Shown here: in pieces, positions 8,648 through 16,004 of the stretch
Position numbering within the stretch: position 1 is the stretch's first letter
How the letters are laid out: each line of letters begins with the position of its first letter
Assembly (NCBI GenBank): GCA_027488255.1
Contig: JAIYBZ010000001.1
Span: 1 to 64,000 of the forward strand
DNA from: Comamonadaceae bacterium
Lineage (GTDB): Bacteria; Pseudomonadota; Gammaproteobacteria; Burkholderiales; Burkholderiaceae_C
Direction: 5' to 3'
Length of the DNA stretch: 64,000 nt
The notes under the pieces: model-generated
Seen by the model: only the letters and a program-made list of their open reading frames with translations
Database searches by the model: none
Told to the model about the DNA's origin: nothing
Translations under genes and position numbers: made by a program

Positions 8648-9619
8648 TCAATCCAGCTGGATATTGGCGGCCTTGATGGCTTGTGTCCAGTCGGCGATGT
8701 CGCGGTCCAAAATTTTGTTCATCTCAGCGGGCGCCACAAAGCGCACTTCAATGCCGGCGGCATCGGCGCGTTGCTTGCTCTCGGGCATGTCCAAACTGCG
8801 TTTCACGGCATCGGCCAGTTGGTTGATGACGGCAGTCGGGGTGCCTGAAGGTGCATACAAAGCCACCCATGACTCCAGATCAAAGTTGGGGTAGCCGGCT
8901 TCCGCCATGGTCGGCACTTGGGGCATGCCGGCATGGCGTTTTTTGCCGGTGACGGCCAAAGCCTTCAGCTTGCCGCCTTGGATATGTTGCATCACCGAGG
9001 GTGGCGTGGTCATGAAGACTTGCACCTGCCCACTCAGCACATCGGCAATGGCCTGGCCCGAACCTTTGTAAGGCACATGCATCAGGTTCACACCGGTTTG
9101 TTGTTTGAAGATTTCGGTGCCAATGTGCGAGACCGAGCCGTTGCCTTGCGAGGCATAGTTCAGCTTGCCCGGGTTTTGTTTCAAGTAAGCGATGAACTCT
9201 TTCATTGTGTTCACAGGCACCGAGGGGTGAACCGCCACCACGTTGGTGGCCACGGTGATCAGTCCCACGGGGGTCAAGTCCTTAAGCTCCCAAGGCAGCT
9301 TGGTCATGAGGATCGGGTTCGCAACGTGATAGCCCGAGTACGACACCAACAAAGTGTGGCCATCTTTGGGGCTGCGGGCCACCTGCTGGTAGGCCAAATT
9401 GCCGCTGGCGCCGCCTTTGTTTTCCACCACGATGGACTGGCCCATCAAGCGGCCCAGCGGCTCGGCAACCAAGCGGGCCGAGGTGTCAACCAAGCCGCCC
9501 GGTGGCACTGGCACCACCAGCGAAATGGATTTGCTGGGAAAGGTCTGCGCCATCAGGGCCATGGGGGCGCACAGGCTGGTCAGGGCCAGCAGTTGGGTGA
9601 ATTTGCGGCGAATGTTCAT
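8648..9619 (-). CDS. Bug family tripartite tricarboxylate transporter binding protein
   Basis: This is a periplasmic solute receptor of 323 residues. A signal peptide of about 24 residues ends at MALMAQ, and the mature protein starts with the typical Bug sequence FPSKSISLVVPVPPGG. Further family marks are DGHTLL, NPGKLNYASQG and HVPYKGSGQAI. Bug proteins bind carboxylates or other small acids for TctAB-type transporters, but no TctA/TctB genes are nearby. This is usual, as many Bug receptors are encoded as orphans. GAGAGAC precedes the ATG. The gene lies 32 bases downstream of an Old Yellow Enzyme gene, so the ligand may be related to that enzyme's substrate. Confidence 0.9.
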   Translation of the reverse strand: MNIRRKFTQLLALTSLCAPMALMAQTFPSKSISLVVPVPPGGLVDTSARLVAEPLGRLMGQSIVVENKGGASGNLAYQQVARSPKDGHTLLVSYSGYHVANPILMTKLPWELKDLTPVGLITVATNVVAVHPSVPVNTMKEFIAYLKQNPGKLNYASQGNGSVSHIGTEIFKQQTGVNLMHVPYKGSGQAIADVLSGQVQVFMTTPPSVMQHIQGGKLKALAVTGKKRHAGMPQVPTMAEAGYPNFDLESWVALYAPSGTPTAVINQLADAVKRSLDMPESKQRADAAGIEVRFVAPAEMNKILDRDIADWTQAIKAANIQLD

Positions 9620-9651
9620 GTTTGTCTCTCTTTGTTTTGGAAGGTTGGAAA

Positions 9652-10773
9652 TCAGCGCATACCGATCTTGGCGTCGTTAAATATGTTCTTGGCCTCGCGG
9701 GGCAAACTGCGCCAGTATTGGGGATGTGCATCCACGGTGCCGCCCAAGGCGACAGCCGCTTCCCAGCCCCAGCGCGGCTTGTAGAGGAATGAACGGGCCA
9801 ACGCCACCAAGTCGGCATCGCCCCGCTGCAGCACGGCTTCGGCTTGGGCCGGCTCGGTGATCAGGCCCACCGCAAAGGTGGTCAGGCCCGAAGCGTCTTT
9901 GACTGCCTTGGCCAAAGGCACTTGGTATTCGGGCCCCAACGGTATTTTTTGTTGGGGCGAAACACCGCCAGAAGAGATGTGCACAAACTGCGCGCCCGCT
10001 TCTTTGAGCACGCGCGCCAACTCGGCGGTTTCTTCCACCGTCCAGCCGCCTTCCACCCAATCGGTGGCCGAAATGCGCATGCCCAAAGCGCCATTAAAAA
10101 CGTTGCGTACGGCATTGAACACTTCCAAAGGAAAGCGAATGCGGTGGTCAAAGCTGCCGCCATACGCGTCGGTGCGCTGGTTGGACAAAGGCGACAAAAA
10201 TTGGTGCAACAAATAGCCGTGTGCCGCGTGCAGCTCAATGGCTTGGATGCCCATGGCCCTGGCGCGCCGCGCGGCTTGCACAAAGTCATTCAAGATGCGA
10301 TCGATGTCTTGGCGCGTCAGTTCTTGTGGCGCTGTTTCTTGCGGTAAATGGGCAATAGCGCTGGGGGCCAGCGTGGTCCAGCCACCGTGCTCGGCATCGA
10401 GCAGCATGCCGCCTGCCCAAGGCACAGCACTCGAGGCCTTGCGCCCAGCGTGGCTCAGCTGGATGCACACCGGCACTGCAGGCGCCAACCGGCTGGCGCG
10501 GGCCAAGTGTTCGTCCAAGGCATTGGCGGTCGCGTCGTCCCACAGCCCCAAGCAGCCGGGGCTGATGCGGCCTTCTCTAGAAACCGCCGTGGCCTCCAAA
10601 GTGACCATGCCAGCGCCGCTGTTGAGCAGTTGGGTCCAATGCGTCAAATGCCAGTCGTTGGCTTGTCCTTCGGTGGATGCGTATTGGCACATCGGGGCCA
10701 CCACAATGCGGTTGGACAGCGTCAGCGGGCCACCGGGCGTGTGGAAAGTGAAGGGTGAGAAAAGCAGGCTCAT
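9652..10773 (-). CDS. NADH:flavin oxidoreductase, Old Yellow Enzyme (YqjM class)
   Basis: The 373-residue TIM-barrel flavoprotein reduces activated C=C bonds with an FMN cofactor. YqjM-class marks are present: the regulatory cysteine in APMCQYAS near residue 29, the substrate-binding pair in ELHAAHGYL, and NQRTDAYGG. The C-terminal part contains the phosphate-binding VALARSFL. Its natural substrate cannot be deduced. It is transcribed toward the Bug gene and probably with it. Upstream, about 100 bp separates it from the end of truC on the same strand. Confidence 0.92.
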   Translation of the reverse strand: MSLLFSPFTFHTPGGPLTLSNRIVVAPMCQYASTEGQANDWHLTHWTQLLNSGAGMVTLEATAVSREGRISPGCLGLWDDATANALDEHLARASRLAPAVPVCIQLSHAGRKASSAVPWAGGMLLDAEHGGWTTLAPSAIAHLPQETAPQELTRQDIDRILNDFVQAARRARAMGIQAIELHAAHGYLLHQFLSPLSNQRTDAYGGSFDHRIRFPLEVFNAVRNVFNGALGMRISATDWVEGGWTVEETAELARVLKEAGAQFVHISSGGVSPQQKIPLGPEYQVPLAKAVKDASGLTTFAVGLITEPAQAEAVLQRGDADLVALARSFLYKPRWGWEAAVALGGTVDAHPQYWRSLPREAKNIFNDAKIGMR

Positions 10774-10870
10774 GGGGCTTATTCTTTGGATTGAGGGCTT
10801 AGGGCAAACGCGATGTTAGCCAAGGAACATCGCGCACTTTATCCGCTGCGTGACAGCGCTGCAGAGCGCC

Positions 10871-11566
10871 TCAAGGAAAAGACTTCCAAAGCGCCCACTC
10901 CGGGGGCAAGGGGGACGTGATGTCCAACTTTTCACCGGTCACGGGGTGGGGCAGGCGCAAATGGGCCGCATGCAGCCAGAGCCGTTGCACCCCAATCAGC
11001 TGGGCCACGGCCCGGTTCAGGGGCCCTTTGCCATGGGTGGCATCGCCCAAAATCGGGTGCGCCACGTGCTTCATGTGGCGGCGCAATTGGTGGCGCCGGC
11101 CGGTCAGGGGTTCTAGGCGCACTTCGGCGCAGCGGGTGCTGGCAAAGCCCTGTTGGGGCAGCGGCAGCTCAAATCGCCGTAAGGTAGCAAAGCGGCTTTG
11201 AGCCGCTTGCGTTTCAACTCTTTCGCTGCGCATGTCGTCGGGCATGCGCTTCAGGGGGTGGTCAATCAGCCCGGCATCGGCAGGCCAGCCCCGCACCACC
11301 GCTTGGTAGGTTTTTTGCAGCCCTTGGCCACTTTCAAAGGCCGCACCCAAAAGCCGCGCCGTCTCGGGGTGAAGGGCAAACAGCAGCACGCCGCTGGTGC
11401 CTTTGTCCAGCCGGTGCACGGGCCAGACGGGCCGGCCCAATTGGTCGCGCAACAATTGCAGGGCAAAACGGGTTTCACCCGCATCCAGACCGGTGCGATG
11501 CACCAGCAGGCCGGGCGGTTTGGTCACGGCTGCAAGATAATCGTCAAGGTAAAGGATGTCGAGCAT
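10871..11566 (-). CDS. truC: tRNA pseudouridine synthase, RluA family (TruC-like)
   Basis: This 231-residue RluA-type pseudouridine synthase lacks an N-terminal S4 domain. The catalytic aspartate lies in the motif HRLDKGTSGVLLFA, and a second RluA mark, TGRRHQLRRHM, is in the C-terminal half. Its short length, the missing S4 domain and pairing with yaaA point to TruC, which modifies U65 in tRNA. RluA-type substrate specificity is hard to read, so the symbol is tentative. The ATG at 11566 is chosen over a TTG at 11590. This start codon overlaps that of the divergent yaaA by two bases. Confidence 0.82.
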   Translation of the reverse strand: MLDILYLDDYLAAVTKPPGLLVHRTGLDAGETRFALQLLRDQLGRPVWPVHRLDKGTSGVLLFALHPETARLLGAAFESGQGLQKTYQAVVRGWPADAGLIDHPLKRMPDDMRSERVETQAAQSRFATLRRFELPLPQQGFASTRCAEVRLEPLTGRRHQLRRHMKHVAHPILGDATHGKGPLNRAVAQLIGVQRLWLHAAHLRLPHPVTGEKLDITSPLPPEWALWKSFP

Positions 11567-12341
11567 GTTGTTCTTATTGTCACCCGCCAAATCGCTGGAC
11601 TATGCGCCCCTCACGCAAGAGGTGCCGCACACGCTGCCGCAGTTTGTGCCGCAATCGAAAGCGCTGATCGAGGTGTTGCGCCAAAAGTCGCCCCAACAAA
11701 TCGCCGAATTGATGGATTTGTCCGATGCCTTGTCGGCCTTGAATGTGGCCCGTTATCAAGCTTGGCGCCCCAAATTCACCGAGAAAAATGCCAAACAAGC
11801 CGTCTTGGCTTTTGATGGCGATGTCTACGAAGGGCTGGATGCCAAAACCCTGACCTTGAAAGAGCTGGACTGGGCGCAAAAGCACGTGGCCATTTTGAGC
11901 GGACTTTACGGCGTGCTGCGCCCCCTGGACTGGATGCAACCCTACCGCTTGGAAATGGGCACTGCGCTCGCCACCGACAAGGGCAGCAATCTCTACAAAT
12001 TTTGGGGCGCGCAAATTGCTGACTACCTGAACGCCCAGCTGGCCCAAGACAAAACCCCGGTCATCATCAACCTGGCGTCGCAGGAATACTTCAAGTCGGT
12101 GGACCGCAAAACTCTCAAGGCCCGGGTTATCGAGTGCGTGTTTGAAGACTTCAAGGGCGGTCAATACAAAATCATCAGCTTCAACGCCAAGCGGGCGCGC
12201 GGTCTGATGGCCCGTTATGCGATTCAAAACAAAATCAGCCACCCAGACGGCTTGTTGGGTTTTAACGCAGAGTCTTATGCCTACGCCCCCGCAGTTTCCG
12301 AGCCAGATCGCTTGGTGTTTCGCCGCCAACTCACCGCATGA
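11565..12341 (+). CDS. yaaA: Peroxide stress protein YaaA
   Basis: The 258-residue protein opens with [12 protein letters not shown], the hallmark of the YaaA (DUF328) family, and later has [21 protein letters not shown]. coli YaaA lowers intracellular iron damage during hydrogen peroxide stress and binds DNA. An ATG at 11556 is also in frame, but AAGGA at 11552-11556 is spaced eight bases from the ATG at 11565, which matches the family N-terminus. Its start overlaps the divergent truC start. Its stop overlaps the queF start in ATGA, so yaaA and queF are translationally coupled. Confidence 0.92.
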   Translation: MLFLLSPAKSLDYAPLTQEVPHTLPQFVPQSKALIEVLRQKSPQQIAELMDLSDALSALNVARYQAWRPKFTEKNAKQAVLAFDGDVYEGLDAKTLTLKELDWAQKHVAILSGLYGVLRPLDWMQPYRLEMGTALATDKGSNLYKFWGAQIADYLNAQLAQDKTPVIINLASQEYFKSVDRKTLKARVIECVFEDFKGGQYKIISFNAKRARGLMARYAIQNKISHPDGLLGFNAESYAYAPAVSEPDRLVFRRQLTA

Positions 12342-13189
12342 CCATGAACACGCCTGAACAATCGCAGCTGGGCAAGGCCAGCGCTTATGTGGACCAATAC
12401 GACGCGAGTTTGTTGTTCCCGATTCCTCGGGCCACCAAGCGCGCCGAGATTGGCGTCACCGGCCAGCCGGTGTTTTTTGGTGCCGATTTGTGGACCGCTT
12501 TTGAGCTCTCTTGGCTCAACCTGAAAGGCAAGCCGCAAGTGGCGTTGGCGCACATCACCGTGCCCGCCGAAAGCACGCACATTGTGGAGAGCAAATCATT
12601 TAAGTTGTATCTCAACAGCTTCAACAACACCCGCTTGGAAAGTGCTGACGCGGTGCGCGAGATGATTCGCCGCGACATCAGCACCGCCATCTGGCATGGC
12701 GGCGTGGTGCAAGCCAGCGCAGGCGTGAAACTGTTGTTGCAAGAAAAATTTGATGCTGAACCGGTGCACGAGTTGGACGGCCTGAACCTCGACCGCATGG
12801 ACATCGAGTGCTCGCGTTACCAACCTGCGCCAGACTTGCTGACTGCCAATACGCAAGAGCAGCCAGTGACTGAAACGCTGGTCAGCCACTTGCTGAAAAG
12901 CAATTGCTTGGTCACGGGGCAGCCCGATTGGGGCAGTGTGCAAATCACCTACAGCGGCCCGCAGATTGACCAAGCCGGCTTACTGCAATACATCGTGAGT
13001 TTTCGCAACCACAACGAGTTTCACGAGCAATGTGTGGAGCGCATCTTCATGGACATCTGGGCGCGCTGCAAACCCACACAGCTGACGGTGTACGCCCGCT
13101 ACACCCGGCGCGGCGGGCTGGACATCAACCCCTGGCGCACCAGCCATCCCGGCGCATTGCCAGCGAACGTGCGCATGGCGCGGCAGTGA
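12338..13189 (+). CDS. queF: NADPH-dependent 7-cyano-7-deazaguanine reductase
   Basis: QueF reduces preQ0 to preQ1 in queuosine biosynthesis, the last step before insertion into tRNA. The 283-residue length marks the long, bimodular class. The catalytic Cys190 and Asp197 occupy the same numbers as in E. coli. The family motif [11 protein letters not shown] starts at residue 84. No other queuosine genes are in the window and no preQ1 riboswitch was seen upstream. ATGs at 12338 and 12344 are both possible starts; the first overlaps the yaaA stop. Confidence 0.95.
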   Translation: MTMNTPEQSQLGKASAYVDQYDASLLFPIPRATKRAEIGVTGQPVFFGADLWTAFELSWLNLKGKPQVALAHITVPAESTHIVESKSFKLYLNSFNNTRLESADAVREMIRRDISTAIWHGGVVQASAGVKLLLQEKFDAEPVHELDGLNLDRMDIECSRYQPAPDLLTANTQEQPVTETLVSHLLKSNCLVTGQPDWGSVQITYSGPQIDQAGLLQYIVSFRNHNEFHEQCVERIFMDIWARCKPTQLTVYARYTRRGGLDINPWRTSHPGALPANVRMARQ

Positions 13190-13209
13190 AGCAAACTGCC
13201 GCAAGTTTT

Positions 13210-13527
13210 TTACTGCACAAACACTTCCTGCAGCGTGATCAATGAGGCGGTCAATGCCTTGGCGGACACAGCGCCTAGACGCTTGACCAAGCGCACCTTG
13301 TCTACCGTGCGAAGTTGATCCAACACAATCAAGCCTTTGGTGCCTGCATGGGTGACAGGCACCCGGAACGGAGCGGCAAAGCCCTTGGAGGTCATTGGGG
13401 CCACCATCACGGTTCGCAGGTGGTCATTCAGTTCTGCCGGTGAAAGCACAACGCAGGGCCGCGACTTTTTTATTTCGCTGCCCACGGTCGGGTCCAGGTT
13501 CACCAGCCAAATATCTCCGCGCTTCAC
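13210..13527 (-). CDS. MazF/PemK-family endoribonuclease toxin
   Basis: The 105-residue protein has the PemK/MazF core: GDIWLVNLDPTVGSE at the N-terminus, then KSRPCVVLSP and VAPMTS. The basic C-terminal half contains LDQLRTVDK, where the arginine is the usual catalytic residue. Members cleave RNA at short sequences and are neutralised by the adjacent antitoxin. The start is GTG at 13527, overlapping the antitoxin stop by GTGA, which is typical coupling. Order is antitoxin first, toxin second. It converges on queF with a 20-bp gap. Confidence 0.92.
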   Translation of the reverse strand: MKRGDIWLVNLDPTVGSEIKKSRPCVVLSPAELNDHLRTVMVAPMTSKGFAAPFRVPVTHAGTKGLIVLDQLRTVDKVRLVKRLGAVSAKALTASLITLQEVFVQ

Positions 13528-13778
13528 CAGCCCAACTCCGCGTCGTCCAAGTTGCCGAACTCACCCATCAAAAGAGCGTCGCCTCCTTTTGAGGACATGG
13601 CTGCAGCTGCAGCTGCCCAGCCTTGACGAACGTCCTTGGTGGGCTTTCGCAAAACGATGGAGCCGTTTTCAACTTCGATGATCGCGGTTGCCTCTCCGTC
13701 CAGCCCGACCTGGGCTAACAACGGCTTAGGCAAGACCACGCCCTTGCTGTTTCCAATGGTTCGAATTGCAATTTCCAT
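13524..13778 (-). CDS. MazE-like antitoxin (AbrB/SpoVT fold)
   Basis: The 84-residue protein starts with IRTIGNSKGVVLPKPLL, the swapped-hairpin AbrB DNA-binding motif of MazE antitoxins. A variable C-terminal tail follows that would wrap the toxin. ATGs at 13784 and 13778 are both in frame; AAGGA sits directly against the first and five bases ahead of the second, so the second is preferred. It should repress its own operon through the inverted repeat just upstream, described separately. Codon use is similar to the core genome. Confidence 0.9.
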   Translation of the reverse strand: MEIAIRTIGNSKGVVLPKPLLAQVGLDGEATAIIEVENGSIVLRKPTKDVRQGWAAAAAAMSSKGGDALLMGEFGNLDDAELGW

Positions 13779-13780
13779 GA

Positions 13781-13852
13781 TCATCCTTAAGTTGCAACAA
13801 TGTTAATCCAATAAAGGATGATGAGCAAGAATAAAAGTTGCAACAAGGATGA
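13781..13852. promoter_or_regulatory. Paired palindromic operator of the MazEF-type locus
   Basis: The palindrome GTTGCAAC occurs twice (13791-13798 and 13837-13844), each within the longer direct unit AAGTTGCAACAA. The outer flanks make a larger inverted repeat: TCATCCTT before the first copy (13781-13788) and AAGGATGA after the second (13845-13852). One arm contains the antitoxin's Shine-Dalgarno. This is probably the autoregulatory binding site of the MazE-like protein. Confidence 0.6.
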
Positions 13853-13892
13853 CTGCACCCGAGTGACTAAATCCCCACTTGTTGCGAGAGCA

Positions 13893-14231
13893 AATGGCGC
13901 CGCTGACCCATATCAAACATTCACATTTAATGGGCAAGAGAGCGACATCGTTTTCAACACATAGATACATAGCAATCCCCAAGGCAAGAACGGCTTCCTG
14001 TCTGACATTCGCCGCATGAACGTGGGCATGACCGGCGCACGGCGCAAGCTGCTGCTGGTGGGCGATTCGTTCACGCTTTGCAGGCATCCGTTTTTTGTGG
14101 AGTTGCTGGCTTATGTGAAGGGGGAGGGGGCTATAGGACAGCTCACGAGATGGGCAATCAGGCTTAAATTCACGATGGTTATTGCGACGAGATGGATACG
14201 TCAATCAGGTGCGAAAAATGTAAGTTTATGA
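13893..14231 (+). pseudogene. Decayed C-terminal end of a superfamily I helicase
   Basis: In the frame holding the ATG at 14016, the bases from about 13893 spell a DNA2/UPF1-like helicase tail. GQESDIVF at 13932-13955 matches the usual GQE-x-DIV segment. SNPQGKNGFLSD follows, then motif VI as RRMNVGMTGARRK, then LLLVGDSFTLCRHPFF. The consensus of motif VI is NVA-x-TRARR, so the key arginine is Gly here. A TAG stop at 13962-13964 interrupts the frame, and nothing upstream encodes the ATPase core. The match ends near 14130; the remainder to the stop at 14229 is noise. It is a remnant, not a working gene. The 14232-14443 stretch beyond it shows no feature I can name. Confidence 0.62.
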
Positions 14232-14443
14232 AGTTTGGCTTAAGGCAGGTTGCAAATCATTACTGCGAGAATGCGCCCGGCTAGGGCCTACTCATTTCAG
14301 TCAATCGAGCGTTTGAGATAAATTCGTCCAACGTTTGATTTAACCGGCCAATGAAGGCGACATGCCGTTAAAGGATCGGTTGAGCGAGTGGTTAGGGCTT
14401 GGACGCGCTACTCTTCGGCTCCCGATGCTTTTGCCTCTGCTTC

Positions 14444-15679
14444 CTACTTGGCCTGCGCAAGTATGAAATCGCGCCGACTTTGAATTGGTCCGCCACCCGC
14501 TACTTCATCGACCAATCCAAGTAGTTGCGCGTCTCTTGGGTTAAGAGTGTGCTCACCCTCGAAAAGCTCACGGCATAGCAATACGCAGAAATGCCAAAGC
14601 AGAGTTGCATACGGGGCGGCTGTAGCGAGGATCTGTGCGCGCTCTTCTTCAGGTCGCCCTTCAAGATCCAACTCTGATTCGCCTGGCAGAAATATGTGTT
14701 TGTGAGAAAGCATCAGGTTCGTGGCATAGAGTATGTGCTTCGGATCATTCATGGAATTTAGAATTGCAAACTCTCTCGTCGCACGCTCAAGTGCAGCTGG
14801 AAAGTTGACACGTTCAGTCTTTGTTTCTGAGATGTCAGCAATTGCCAAGCTGAGAAAGAGCTTTAGTCCGGGCTCGCAGGAATCGAAATGTCCTGGCTTG
14901 CCGCTGAAGAGATTGTGAAGATGACGCGATCCGTCGAGTAAGCCCGGGTGCCTTGATCCCTTGGCTCGATACGAAGGGACGACTTTCACAATGCCAGTGA
15001 AATGAACCCACCTTTTAAGGCGCTCCATAACGTTTGTAATAAGTTCGTCGTTTTGCACCGATAGGTTAGCCCAAAGCGAAGTTGCAAAGCAAGCTAGATC
15101 AACGCTCTTATCTGCATCGACAGGTGGTGCAAACGCCTCGACGATAGATGTGTATTTTGTGTATGTCTTCGGAAACTTAGACTTGGTCACTTCAAACTCG
15201 CTTTTCAGGTCAATGTATATCCATAGAAGTCGCTTGATGATCACATTAGCTAGACGGAGCGAGAAGCGGTCGTTTGCTGCCTGAAGAAACCTTGCTGTGC
15301 CCCTAGCCTTCTCAGGCGTAACGTCCTCAATTTTCCCGTAGCGTACGTCGTGATAAAGGACCCTCGAGTGGCTCTGTGCTATTGAATAGTCGCCGAAGGC
15401 TAGAAGATTGGCCGCCGCGCTATAAGCGCAGTGAGTTGCCACTGTGATTATCTCGGCCTTTTTGCCGTTCTGGTCAGGTCCTGTCAGTAGACCGAGGAGT
15501 ACATCAAGTGATGCGAGAGACCCGCCCGGGCTGTTAATTCCTATCGTGATCGGGTCTAAACTCTGAGCACGTAACTCAAGGATTCTGGGTGTCAGTGTCT
15601 TTACGAGTTGATCATCGATAGTGGAGTCGATGATGAGAGATCGGTTCCAGTTGATCGTAAGCGATGATATTGAATCCAA
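14444..15679 (-). CDS. ClpP-fold serine protease with a large internal insertion
   Basis: The 411-residue protein is a ClpP/SppA-class (clan SK) protein of unknown role. The N-terminal part has ITIGINSPGGSL (residues 45-54, the oxyanion-loop motif), then AYSAAANLLAFGD with the probable nucleophile Ser87, then SRVLYHDVRYG with the probable His110. The end of the ClpP fold, DAQLLGLVDEV, reappears only at about residues 383-393. Some 210 extra residues of unrecognised, probably helical sequence therefore interrupt the fold. Ordinary ClpP has about 200 residues in all. No signal peptide or membrane helix is seen. The start is TTG, fixed by GGGAGG five bases ahead. Codon use is more A/T-rich than in neighbouring genes. 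It lies between a helicase remnant and an MmeI-type enzyme. Confidence 0.72.
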   Translation of the reverse strand: MDSISSLTINWNRSLIIDSTIDDQLVKTLTPRILELRAQSLDPITIGINSPGGSLASLDVLLGLLTGPDQNGKKAEIITVATHCAYSAAANLLAFGDYSIAQSHSRVLYHDVRYGKIEDVTPEKARGTARFLQAANDRFSLRLANVIIKRLLWIYIDLKSEFEVTKSKFPKTYTKYTSIVEAFAPPVDADKSVDLACFATSLWANLSVQNDELITNVMERLKRWVHFTGIVKVVPSYRAKGSRHPGLLDGSRHLHNLFSGKPGHFDSCEPGLKLFLSLAIADISETKTERVNFPAALERATREFAILNSMNDPKHILYATNLMLSHKHIFLPGESELDLEGRPEEERAQILATAAPYATLLWHFCVLLCRELFEGEHTLNPRDAQLLGLVDEVAGGGPIQSRRDFILAQAK

Positions 15680-16004
15680 GATTGCCTCCCTGGCAGGTAA
15701 GTTGTTTTTTTAAGGTGTGGTGCTGAGGACAGCGCTTGATTTCGGATCCTCTTAACCCGCAATAAAGTCGGCTATGTGCGGGTTATATCCCTGAAATATG
15801 GGACCCATAGCAGCATTTAGGCAGTCAGTTAGGTGCTCGCTTATGGCCGATATAGATCCCCTACTCGATCGGTGCAACTTTCAGTTATTTCTACAAATAC
15901 GGCATGCGAGAATCTGGCTCGTCTTGTTGCCAAGGGTCAATTTCGGCGGAAAGATTTTTTGTAGGCGACACGTAATTAACGGATTTGTCATAGCAAGCAT
16001 CTTT
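15680..16004. other. AT-richer intergenic region with one hairpin
   Basis: This 325-bp gap between the ClpP-like gene and the restriction-modification gene, both on the minus strand, holds no gene I can support. It contains one perfect 8-bp inverted repeat, AACCCGCA (15754-15761) with TGCGGGTT (15777-15784). It lies about 75-105 bp upstream of the ClpP-like start and could be a terminator for the upstream gene or an operator. There is no adjoining T-tract in the minus direction. Confidence 0.5.

Noticed and set aside
13803..14204. Minus-strand open frame of 133 codons near the MazE-like antitoxin
   Set aside because: It overlaps the operator and the helicase remnant, whose opposite-strand translation matches a known family. 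This frame has none.
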